From positions 107,711,890-107,775,889 of the forward strand of contig CM073889.1 in NCBI GenBank assembly GCA_037176705.1: 64,000 bases of DNA, in the 5' to 3' direction. The first letter of the stretch is position 1. The number at the start of each line of letters is the position of its first letter. The notes below the pieces were generated by a model. The model saw only the letters and a list, made by a program, of their open reading frames with translations, made no database searches and was not told the DNA's origin. Positions 11,105-23,580 of this stretch are shown here, piece after piece. The translations under genes and the position numbers were made by a program. Source of the stretch: Molossus alvarezi (taxonomy: Eukaryota; Chordata; Mammalia; Chiroptera; Molossidae).

Positions 11105-11348
11105 TGATTTTTTTTTTTAATCCTCACCCGAGGACTCTTTTCCATTTTTTGTTCAGATAGAGTGGGAGGGAGAGAGAGAGATAGAAACATCAACATACAA
11201 GGAACACATCAAGTGGTTGCCACCCACACAGCCCAACAAGGACCGGGGACAAACTGCAACCGAGGTACGTGCCCTTAGCGGGAACTGAACGCAGGTCTCT
11301 CTGGACCGCAGGCCGACCCACTAACCGCCAAGCGAAACTGGCCAGGGC
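11105..11348 (-). mobile_element. VES SINE
   Basis: Minus-strand copy with tail AATCCTCACCCGAGGAC and head ending AAGCGAAACTGGCCAGGGC. Confidence 0.9.
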
Positions 11349-11349
11349 A

Positions 11350-11552
11350 CCCTTTCTTGATTTTAGAGAGAGCAAGTGAGAGGGAGAGAGAGACAGAAAC
11401 ATCGATGAGAGAGAATACTGACTGCCGCCTCCTGCATGCCCCACACTGGCGATTTGGCCCACAATCTGAGCATGTATCCTGACCGGGAACCAATCTGGTG
11501 ACCTCTTGGTGCATGGGTCAACGCTCAACCACTGAAGCACACTAGCCGGACT
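11350..11552 (-). mobile_element. tRNA-derived VES-type SINE
   Basis: Minus-strand copy adjoining the previous one. The body is TGCCGCCTCCTGCATGCCCC and the head is CAACCACTGAAGCACACTAG. Confidence 0.85.
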
Positions 11553-11574
11553 TCATGGGTATTTTTTATTTAAA

Positions 11575-11783
11575 GCTAGGCTGGTGTGGGTCAGTGGTTG
11601 GGCTTTGACCCATGAACCAAGGAGTCACAGGTTTGATTCCTGGTCAAGGCACATGCTGGGTTGTGGGCCCAAACCCAAGTGGGGGGAATGCAGGAGGTGG
11701 TTTATAGATGTTCTATCTCATCAATGTCTCTAACTCTCTCTCCCAATCCTTTGCTCTCTCTCTAAAAAAAATCAGTAAAAATG
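11575..11783 (+). mobile_element. tRNA-derived VES-type SINE
   Basis: Plus-strand copy with head CTGGTGTGGGTCAGTGGTTG, B-box-like GGTTTGATTCC, and tail AATCAGTAAAAATG. Confidence 0.85.
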
Positions 11784-12114
11784 CAGGCCAAATATACTAC
11801 AAAAGCCTCATTTCCATCTGTCATTTCACTTATTGCAAAGTAAGATATAATCTAATGTGTTAAAAAATAACACAAAAAAGTGTAACAGAAATGTAAATTA
11901 GGACCCACACCTAATTTTTAAAAATCATTCTATTTCACTACCATCTAATGTTAGTAATAACTACTAAATATAGCAATATCTAATCTGGCATCATTAAAAT
12001 TATACGCACATGAAAAATAAAAAGATAAGAAATGCAAACACATGAGCTAATGTGAGACAGAGATGTTCAGCTTTTAAAATAATTAAACCAGCAAAGAGTT
12101 TTAACATGTATCCA

Positions 12115-12120
12115 TTTATT
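12115..12120 (-). terminator. Candidate NARS1 poly(A) signal
   Basis: AATAAA on the minus strand, about 935 bases past the NARS1 stop. Another AATAAA is at 12318-12313. Which is used, or whether a nearer variant is used, cannot be decided from sequence. Confidence 0.35.
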
Positions 12121-13053
12121 GATTGCTGGGAATACAGCTGAGAATACATGACAGGCATTTTGGAGGATAAATTACCAAATCTGAAACAAAGCCATTCAAA
12201 AAGCCTTCTGGGAGTTAATCAGGGATAAGGGAGTACAGATTAGATATGAGGGTGAACGGCTCAGTCACTTACACTTGTCATTAAGATCTGGCTGCAAATT
12301 CTTTGGAACTGATTTATTCTTAAATAGTTAGCAGCTACCAGGGAAGAGGGAAGATCAATTTGCCTTTAGCTTAAATAATGCTAGGAAGGATGCTATTCAC
12401 TGAACTACTGGAAAAAATTTCTTCCTCCTCAAATTAAGGCAATTTCACGTTTTACAAATTCTTCCGTATCAGTGCGTGTGTCTCAGAACTATAAGCAGCT
12501 ATACAGATTTAGAAAAGATGAATAACTGATACAAGAGACTATTCATTTGATTCCAGTACCTACTGTTGAATTATAGTCTATTCTAAGACTAGCAAATTTT
12601 TACACCGTGGTGTCAATCTTCCCAAGATGTTTAACTCATTGATACATTAAAATGATACAAATTAAAGAATTTCAGTTATATTTAAAAGGACAGAGGTTAA
12701 GTAAGCAGAATGTGTTGGACCAAAATGAAAACTGTTTAATTATATATATGGTATATATGGTGCAAAAATTATAACCTACAATTAGATAAAATGTGTTCTA
12801 CCAGCAGAGTTACCTGCCACGTATTTCTCCCAAATTTTGTAATGGATATTTCTTCTAAAATGACATTAATGTCACCCTATATCCCAGTGTTCTGGATTGC
12901 TATCTGTGCCAGCGGGAATAGAAAGCAAAGAGAAAACAGAACCCGCTATGTCCCCGTGAAATGAAGGGAAGATCTTGGCTTTTGTTCTTCGGAAGGAGGC
13001 ACTCTGTTTCTCTCAGGAACTGCGTTCCTGCCTTTGGCTTCGGGAGGAATCGG

Positions 13054-13185
13054 TTATGGCCGGCAGCGCTGGACAAAGCGAGGGTATAAGCACACATCTC
13101 GGATGTGGTACCTGTTCAGAATCCAGGTTAAGAATCGTTCCAAGCCCAGGCCATATCCTCCATGAGGACAGGTGCCATATTTTCT
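13054..13185 (-). CDS. NARS1: NARS1 exon 15 (last coding exon)
   Basis: Residues 506-548 and TAA stop. It contains class II motif 3 ([15 protein letters not shown]), whose Arg contacts ATP. The terminal residues are RCRP. The 3' UTR continues to lower coordinates. Confidence 0.97.
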   Translation of the reverse strand, partial: RKYGTCPHGGYGLGLERFLTWILNRYHIRDVCLYPRFVQRCRP

Positions 13186-16100
13186 CTGTTTAAAAGAGAC
13201 AGAAATATGCTTAGCTTACCTTTTTTCTTAAAATAGTTACAATTTTCTACTGTGAAATGAGTTAGCTTATTGTGGTTAAGAATTCAACCCTTAATCCATA
13301 TGCCTTCATGGACACGTGTGAAGAAATATGCAAAATAAACCAGGGATTAAGCGACACCTTGCAAAGAAGAGACTTCAAACTTTTAATCTAAGTCAGAAGT
13401 CTCTGGTTATAAGACGAAACTGAAAATAGCACAAGATACTGGATCGAATGACAAAATTTAAAAAACGTGCTCAGCAAGGCCAGCAGTTAAACAGAGTTTC
13501 ATATGAGGTTACCACATTATTAGCAAAAACCAAAATTAGCAGTAGTCCCATGACACATTATTATAACCATGAAGCTGAATGCTGAATACAGCTCTTCAAA
13601 TGACAGAGTCACACCCTGAATACTCTCCTTTGAAATTTCAATGTATACAAAACTATTACAATGAAAACATTTCAGAGTATTTCAAAAATGGTTTTTACCT
13701 GATCTGTGTACCAGTAATAGGGGGTGGGGTCAATTTCTTCCCTTTTATAACCTGCCAGTATTTCTTCACTATCCCAGATACGCATCGAGCCTCCCACAAT
13801 CTCACCAACATTGGGCATCAACACGTCGACCTTTAAAAACAAGTCAATCACATGCACTTACCACCAGGCTATCAGTCATGGCATTGCTCGAGAGTTTAAA
13901 TGAAAATCACAATTAAGCTCCTATAGCGATAGAAGTACTATGATCAGGCAAAATTCAAACGTTATCAAAATTCTATAATTTACAAGGTATGTTAAGCCCT
14001 AATAGAGGGCAAAAACTTCTTAAAATACTGACATTCTAGATTTATAATGAAATATTTGCAGTGAGCTCTCCCCAGTGACAGTCCCCACCCCCCTGAAAAG
14101 CAAAATAACTGATACAATTCGAATCACAACTGACAGATTCGGTGAGGCGGGAATCCTCAGGACAGCGCTGCATATAGAAGGACTTGATCTCCACAGGAAA
14201 CCGACACAGCAAGATGGGCTCATTAATGGTGTCTGTCATCAGTCTCTCAGGGGCTTCTGGGATATCCTGAGGTGAAACGAGTCTTCCTGAACACGAACAG
14301 CTCGCAGTACAAGACACAGAAGCAGCTCTTTCACCCAGCAGCTGCCCTTCATCTTTTTCATGCAACACGGGAGGTGATGCACCCCCACCAGAACCCATAC
14401 ACGCAGGCCAAAGGGACAATTCCTCTCACGAACATATCAATATATTAAAAACTCACAGGTATTAGTAAATGAACTGTGTAAAAAGGTCTGCCTCCTTCTA
14501 CAGTATATCACACGTGCCCCACTGCTTACGGAATGAACCCCTCAAAAACAAACAAAGACACCCCCAAGTCATTATCACTGTGACAAGATACTGCAGTCAT
14601 TTTGTCAGTGGCCAGTTTCATCTCGCTCTGAAGCACACGTGGCCCACTGCGTCCCACAGAGCACGAGATCATCTGTGAATGCTCCCACACCACTGATGTA
14701 CACAGTGTATGTTATTAAAAACAACAATCTTTAAACTCTCCTGGTATCTGCACTTCTTTCCTATAATAATAAATATATATGCCTACAATGATAGTAAGGC
14801 ACAGTGATAAGACAAATAACCAATGTCAAACTTTATGTATAACCACACCTGGAATAGTTAAGAGAAGAATCGTTAGATGGATGATGATGAATCTGTTTCT
14901 CTCTCAAAACATTCTTCAGTGAATCAGACATAAATTCCAGTAAAAACTCTTGTCCCAGTAAAAACTGATGAAAGAACTGGATAAGACTCATTGATTTGCT
15001 TAATGCAGGAACTGAAATGGCCCTGCAGGAACAATCAGCTGGCCCTGCTTTTTGAGCCCTGTGCTCGCTAAAGTACAGTTAGGAGATGCCATGGCTGGTC
15101 TGGCTCAGCGGTTAGAGCATCAGCCCGTGGTCCAAAACCCGGCCAAGGGGCACATACCTTGGTTGCAGTGTGTCCCCGGTCCTCCCACTCTATCTGAAGA
15201 TATTTGAGAAAATATCCTTGGGTGAGAATTAAACAATAAATAAAGTACAGGCAGGAGATGGGAGGTGAGTGGGAGACCTCTACTATCTCAGCTTTTGTCT
15301 ATTTTGCATAGTAGAGTTCTGCATAAGATTTAATTGGGGAAAAAGTCTTATATTGCATATTCCAAAAATCTGAGACCGCATATCTACTCTAGAGTCCTCA
15401 TGTGTATAGGTGTAGAGTAAGGGGTAGAGTAAGGGCTGACATGCTCCAAGGGCTCCCTGGGCCAGGGACCCTGCTAAGCATTTTGCTCATTGAGTCCTCA
15501 CAACATTGCAAAGTAGATGTTACCGCCACAGCAGATAAGGAACCAGACAGCAGGGTACTGGCCTTCAGTTATACAGCAGTAAGGACAGAGGTGGGAGCTA
15601 AGCCCACCTAGGGGGCCTTCTTACTCCAAAGCTCGTATTCTTTCCACTCAATCACACCACTTTGCTAAGTATTAGATAATAGTTCCCAAGTTTTCAGTAA
15701 AAATTCTACTACACATCATCAATTGAGTTCATGAAACAAAAGGAGTAATTTATATAGGTCAAGTCTACAGTTTGTTCTCTCTGTTTTTCCTTCTAAAAAC
15801 AAAAAACCTCTAGGTAGCAGTAGTTCATTTTATCTGTAGATTGGGTTTGCAAATACTATCTAAGGAATGGTTAAAGGCACAGGGAAAGGACTTAGAATGT
15901 GTTAACAATCTATACCCCTGCCCTGGCAGATGAGTTGGTTAGAACACCGTCCCAATTCCACAAGGTTGAGGGTTTGATCCCTGCTCAGGGCACGTACAAG
16001 AATCACCCAATGAATGCATAAATAAAAGGCACAACAAATCAATGTTTCTTTTTCTCTCTCAAATCAGTAAATAAAAATTAAAAAAACGAAAACAATCAAC

Positions 16101-19100
16101 ATCCCCTACTCATACTAGTAGGGTGGCTACAGGCAAAACAGATCCACACTCAGTTTATCTGGGGCACAGGACACCTTCCCTATCAAAGCATCTCTTAGTT
16201 TTGCATTTTAACCAACGGCTGTTTACTTCTTTGAATTCCTTCCACATGAAGGAGTTCTGACTTACTGCTTTGGGGGGAGGACTCCTTTTGGAAAGAACCA
16301 GATACTTTTTCCAGACAAATAAAACAAATATATACACACGCCAACATTTTGCATGTAATTTTACAGTTCACAACTTTCTGAAGCATACTGCCAGCCTACA
16401 AAATTACAACCAGAGCTCATGATTGATCACGGAAGAAGAGAAAAGAGGCGAAGGATGAGTTGTGAAGGCTAAAAACTTGCTAATATTTATGGAACACTAC
16501 AGAAAGGCACTGTTCTAAGGCTTAGTCTACATCTTCAAGTCAATGCATCCTCAGCCAACCCCAAGAAGGTCTGTCACCATTTATTTGTCAGCAAGCAGAT
16601 GCCTCCTGCATCTCTGATTAATTAAGCAGAAGTAGCAATCCACTTAAGCACAATGCTGCCTTTGAAACAATCAGCAAGGAATACATACCTCTCCAAATTC
16701 ATAGAAAGTTCCATCTTCTTTCTTTATATTGTGTTCTTTTAGCCACATAATAGCATCTGAATAGTTCATTCGTTTGAAAGGCCGTTTTGGGGGCTTGAAG
16801 TTCTACAGAAGGAAAAATACAGTGTATGCAAGAAACCATTAACACTAAAATTTCCATTTTAAGGAAAACTACTTAGCCTGGCCAGTGTGGCTCAGGGGAT
16901 TGAGCTCTGTCGCAGGGACTGAGAGGTTCCGATTCGATTCCAGGTCAGGGCACATGCCCAAGTTTCTGGCTCGATCCCCTGTGGGGGTGTACAGGAGGCA
17001 GCCGATGGATGTTTTTCTCTGTAACATCAATTTTTCTATCTCTCTTTAAAAAAATCAATAAAAACATATTTAAAAAGCCCTGGCCGGTTTTGCTCAGTGG
17101 TTAGAGGGTCAGCCTGCGGACCAGAGACCCGGGTTCGGTTCCTGCTAATGGTACAAACCTCGGTTGCAGTTTGTCCTCGGCCTCAGTTGGGGTCATGTGG
17201 GTAGCAACCAATCGATGTGTCTCTCTCACGTTGATGTTTCTCTTTCCTTCTCTGCCTGAAGATAAATGCAAAAATGTGCTCAGGTGAGGATAAAAAAAAA
17301 ATTAAAAAATAAAAAAACAACAAAAAAACATATTAAAAAAAGTTCACCAACTCATTTAATCTACAAATACCGAGGGTGAAAACTTCATTTCCTTCCAAGT
17401 AAGAATCATAATTTTGTATTTCCATAAAACACTAGACTTACCGGGTTGAGTTCATACACTATGCTTGCTGCAGGTGATTTCAAGACTCTATCTACCACGT
17501 CACAAACCAAGTCCTCCAATCGGTTCAGGAGGTCCTCAAAGGTCAGGAAAGGGCACTCTGCCTCCACGTGGGTGTATCTGAAAGGGAGACACTACCTCAG
17601 AGCTGCTCTTCGTTTCGACTAAGTTTCTCTCGAGCAAGGATTTTAACACTGGGATACTGTCCAGAAAAGTAAAATTCCATCCTTGCTAAACACCCCCAAT
17701 TCTGCATACTAGTCTTAGGCCACACACCCACTTTCCCCCCTTTAAATAATGAACTTTTGGCATAGAGGGTGTGGCTCAGTGGACTGGGCGTCCTCCCACG
17801 GACTGAGAGGTCTGATTCAGTTCCCATTCAGGGCACGTGCCCAGGTTTCGGGCTCAATCCCCCCTAGTGGGTGCTCAGGAGGCAGTAGATGTTTTTATCT
17901 CTCCCTCTCTCTATAAAGACATAATAAATTACTTTCCATTTAAAAAAAATAAAATAAATAATGAATTTTTATTCCTTAACACATAAAGGATCAAGGTAAG
18001 TCGAAGGAAGGCCTTAGCTATCAATGGCCTAAAAAGCAAAACTTCTCACACAGTTTTAATTAATTTATTCAACTGTCCTTCATCTATCCTCTATTTTAAT
18101 TTTTTTTCTTTATTGATTTAGAGAGAGAGGAAGGGAGAGGGAAAGAAAGAGAGAAACATCAATGAGAGAGAACATCAACTGGCCGCCTCCTGCGTGCCCC
18201 CACTGGGGATCTGGCACACAATCTGGGCATGTGCCCTGAACGGGAATCAAACAGGTGACCTCACGGTGCATGGGTGACGCTCAACTATTGAGACACACCA
18301 GCTGGGTCATATACTCTTCTATTACACCAACACATTTATATAGAGACATCCTCTTCCTACATAAAGATTGTTGTCTAAACATATTTTCTTTAAACACTTT
18401 TTAAAATAAAAATACAATTCATACTCAGCCAGGTGCCTCCGTGTTCTGGATTGTTCTGCCCTGTATGACTGTGCGATACAGAAAACATCTCCCAGAGCCG
18501 GGATGCAGGTCTCCAGGTACAACTGAGAGGACTGGGTCAAAAAGGCCTCTTCCCCAAAATAGTCAAGCTTGAAGAGCGTAGCGCCACCTTCCACTTGTGT
18601 TTGCACTAATGTTGGAGGAGTAACCTGTGCAGATGAGAGGGGGTCAAGAAGGCCTATTGTGAGCACCTCCATTCAAGCATGAGAACGGCAAAGGGTATCA
18701 CGGCGGAAGGTGACGAGTGCACTTACTTCACAGTACCCCCTGTCAAAGAAGTGATCTCTGAAGCACCTGGTGACCATGGAACGTGCTTTCAGGATTTTGG
18801 ACATGTTTTCTCCTCGGATCATCATGTGTCTGTTGTTGAGCTGGACGTCTACGTCAGACTCCTCGTTGATCAAGTTATCAGCTCCTCCAGCAGGGGCCAA
18901 CCCGATCAGTTCCCAGAAGTCACAAATCAGCTCATGGCCTCCAGGGGCCTACATTTTTTAACAGGGAGGGAGAATGAAAGGGAAGGAGAAGGGAACAAAA
19001 ATTTACAGCAGTAAGGACTGTAAATTACGTCAAAAAGTAATACATTCCAGTCTTTCTGACTCCACCTTGCTCCAACCTGCCCAGTTCCCAGAAATGGGGG

Positions 19101-22100
19101 TTAGAATCTTCTGCTTAGTGATGCACATAGATATGCTAATCAGTCAAGGATCTAACCTGTAGGCTAGGAGTTACTGAAACAACCTCCCTGCTCACCACTG
19201 TCCCCAAGGAGATAAGGAAGGCATGTACAAAAATAATGACTGTTCACTGAAAGATTGATAGGAACCTCATGACTGGGACCAGGACAACCGCAGTCTGTTG
19301 AACAAAGCAAACAAGTTTCACCACCCTCCTTGGACCCTTGCTGGCGTCTACATGTCTGCAGTTATCAATCACCTCTTGACCTGAAATACCTCCCATTTTC
19401 ATCTGAATTCTGTACTTTCTCAAGATGGTTCTTTAGGACGCTAGTCCACCATCACCTCAGCGTGCTGGCTTTCTAAATAAAGTCGCTTTCCTCACTCCAA
19501 CTCCTTGTCACTCAACTTATTGGCTGTTGTACAATAAGCTGATACTTCTAAGAACCTCATCAATTAGCCTACCCTTCTAACAGGCCCAGTAATTCAATTT
19601 TACATTGATATAGTTAATATTCCTTTTTGAGTAAATATACATACATGTTTTTTAAAAATCAGAAAGCACAAACTAAAAAATAAAGTAATCCCACAACTTG
19701 GAGCAACTACTAATTAGTAGTAACATTTTGGTTTATCTTTCTACCCTTTGCGAACAATTTAAAATACCACAGTACTGTCTGGCTGGTGTTGCTCAGTGGT
19801 TAAGCATTGATTCCCGGTTAGAGCACATGCCCATGTTGTGGGCCAAATCCCCTATGGGGGCATATCGAAGGCGGCCAATCGATGTTCTCTCTCTCTAAAA
19901 TCAATAAAGAAAAAAAAATTTTAAATACCACAATACTCACATTGCAAAACTCCTTAAATGTAAAGATTTTACTAAAAGCTGTTTCTCTTTGGAACATATG
20001 TATAGTAAAATTCAAATTCTCCCTGATAATCCCATTAAAAGCAATTCATTTTAAAAGCCACATGTCACAGAATATATAATTATCTTGGTGCCAAACACTG
20101 GACAGCAAGTAACATCACAATAGCCACTCCACTTACCAATCACATTAATTCCAAGGAAAATCCAGGGAATTTAGATCAGATGCTTATTCTGAACATAGGT
20201 GCTTTTGCATGAACTCTGACTCTTTTTATCAATATTTCTAGCCTATTAGGTAGACTCCAGGAGCCCCGTCTGATGATTAATATCACCTTTGTTTTTTTTC
20301 TTTCCCAGCCAATGAATACAACCACAGTAGTAATTATCTGAGCAACAATCACCAGCAAGTAACTGTAACTGGTACAGGTTATGTGCCTGTTGGCCAGGGA
20401 ACAAACATTTCTCTGAATTCATATCAGACTTATATTTGATTTTTTTTGGTACGTGCCCCTAGCGGGAACCGAACCTGGGACTCTCTGGTCCGCAGGCCCA
20501 TGCTCCAACCACTGAGCCAAACTGGCCAGGGCTTATATTTGATTTTTTAAAAAGAGGTTTACAAATTCCATTCAGATATTTTCAGATTTAGATTACTGTT
20601 TTTTGCTGAAATTTCTGAGGTAAGTGTTAAGTTTTTATTTCCACCTAGCTGAAAAATTATTCACACAAGCCACAGCAAAGTGGCTGCATTATGGCCCATG
20701 AGGACTATTGAGAAATTCTGTAAGGCTGCAAATCCCTGAGTTTGTTACAGCTATGAGCTGTACAGTGGGATTTCACCAGAATAAAAATGGCACACTACAT
20801 TTAATAAATGCATCATATTTGTGTATTTATATGCCAAGTACCAAACGTTCAAATAAAGCCTTAGAAAATAAACAAACACCAATGCACCGAGCGAGAAACT
20901 CAGTCCACTCACCTGCTTGCCCTCTGGGGTGAGGCTTAGCATTCCGTACACTGCAACACTACTCTCAGTGGACAAGACCACTCCATTGTAACACTGACAC
21001 TATAAAAGATCAAGGTGAGATTTAGTTATTCATATTTACGTTGAAATATTCTAATGTACTGAGAGCAAAGGGGATTATTTACAAACAGGTTATCTGGTCC
21101 AAAACTAGTAAAATAAGATGGCCACCAATTTTTAGTATCAATAACAAATAGCTATTCTTATAAAAGGTTTCTCTCTATATAAATATACAAATATATGTAA
21201 AGAAATACTTTACATACTTACATGGGCATAAATGACAGAAGCCCACATCTCTTAAAAATATCTGAAAAGTAAGCCCGGCCAGTGTTGCTCAGTGGTTAAG
21301 CATCGACCCATGCACCAAGAGGTCGCTGGTCAGGGAACATGCCTTGGTTGTGGGCCACATCCCATTAGGGGCATGTGGGAGGCGGCCAATCGATGTTCTC
21401 TCTCATTGATGTTTCTATCTCTCTCCCTCTACCTTCTCTCTCTAAAAATCAATAAAGAAAAAAAAATTAAAAATAAAATCTGAAAAGTTCACTTTTCTTT
21501 TTCTTTGTAATTGAGAATGTTAAAATAGTACACAGAATCCATCTAAGCTATGATCATCAATACTTGCTGAAATTATTAGAAGAAAAGTGATGGGGAACTT
21601 TATAATGGAGGGACCAGGCTATCAATATTTGAGTCCACAAGTCATAATAAAAACCCAACCAGACATATGTTCTTCATAATGATGACCTGGAAGAACACAT
21701 CTTTGCCCATTAAATAGTGATGCCTCCACCCTCTACACAAAATCTGATTAGACCTAACCTCCAGCTTACACTATACCTCAGGAGGCAATTGACCAAATCT
21801 AGACTGTGAGAAGTTCCATAGGACAAGCTACCAGATTTATTCCAACAAATAAATGTTTTCCATAATAACCATTTAAAATATGTATAAAGATCCCAAAATT
21901 CCCCAAACTAAGAATAAAGGAACCTACTAAAAAAATCAAAATTTTAGCCACAAGTAAGAGAAAATATTTACCAAATTATCTGACAAGACACACTGGAGAT
22001 ACCCTGTACCATCTCGCAACACCAGAAACATCAAATTCTTTCCTAAAAGTGAGAAAGAGAAATGTATTGCAAGTTCACACTGCCAAGTGGTCCCCTTCCT

Positions 22101-23549
22101 CTGAAGTGTCCACTGGTTATATCACTACTCAGTATTTGTTCTTTGTTTTTTATTCCTCACCCAAGGATACTTCCCTACTCATCATCAGATAGAGTGGGAG
22201 GGAGGGAGCAAGAGAGAGACAGAGAGAAACATCAGTGTGATAGAGCCACATCAACTGGTTACCTCCTGCACGACCCAACCAGGGTGGGGGACAAACCGCA
22301 ACTGAGGTAAGTGCCTTTGGCCGGAATCAAACCCAAGGCTCCTTGGTCTGCAGGCCGACACTCTAACTGCTGAGCCAAATTGGCCAGGGCACTACAGTCG
22401 CCCCTCACCACTTTGCGCTTTGACTTTTGTGGCTTCACTCTATTGTGTTTTGAAATACATTCATTAAAAAGTTGATCGAGACAGTGAAAATGATACAGCG
22501 CGCGCTCGGTTGTCTGAATCAATTATACATCCCTGTATTACAATTAAAGTTAAAATCACTATACGTATGGACTGTAGGCCTATGTATTTGAACACCCCAG
22601 GAATCCTCTAACGCCAGGTGCAACTGCTAATCTGGAATGGATTAACCGCGATAAATGAGGGACGACTGTACTCAGTGTTTGTGAAGCATGTGATCTTCAT
22701 TGTGCTTCAAATCCAGCGTGACCCACATGATCTACATGATCATGGGAAAGCAAGACAGTAAGCAACCTGAGATGACGGATTATGTCCTACCATCCACTAT
22801 CCCTGGCAATGCCGACTGGAACTGTGCACTCAGTGGGAGGTGCAGGAATACTGTGGCACAGAATCATTTTTGCTTATTTATGTCCATTAAAAAAAAAAAA
22901 AGAGTCCTGGCTGGTTTGGCTCAGCAGTTGGAGCGTCAGCCTACGGACCAGAGAGTCCCAGGTTCGGTTCCTGCTAGGGGCAGGCACCAAATAAATAAAT
23001 TAATTTAATTAAAAATATCCTCACTTGAGGGTATGTTTTTAGAGAGAGAGAGAGTGAAACATCAATGTGAGAGAGAAACCAATCGGTTGCCTCCTCTACC
23101 CACTGTGACCAGGGATCAAACCCCCAACCTAGGTATGCGCTCTGACCGGGAATTGACGCGCGTCCATTAGGTGCATGGGACAACACAGCAAACAAGCCAC
23201 CTGGCCAGGGCAAATGTCCCATTACTCTTCACAAATGACTTGATAAGCACTTACAATACAACACGTGTAATAAATAAAAAGAGAAAAAGAAAGCAAAACA
23301 CTAGGACTCAGAAAAAAGCAAAATGCAATGATATGAATTATAAGTGTCACCGCTACTGCCGTAAGTAAGCTTCAGCTTTGGCTCTCCACCTTCTGCTCTT
23401 CATGAAAGAATTCAGTTCAATCAGATAAACATGTAGGATACCTTCTGATCACTGTGATCAATTACAGTTAAATAGCATTTAAATAATTCTTTAACTTTTA
23501 ATAGTCATATTAAATAAGAACACATTTAGGATATAAATCACTATCTCCT

Positions 23550-23580
<31 letters not shown>

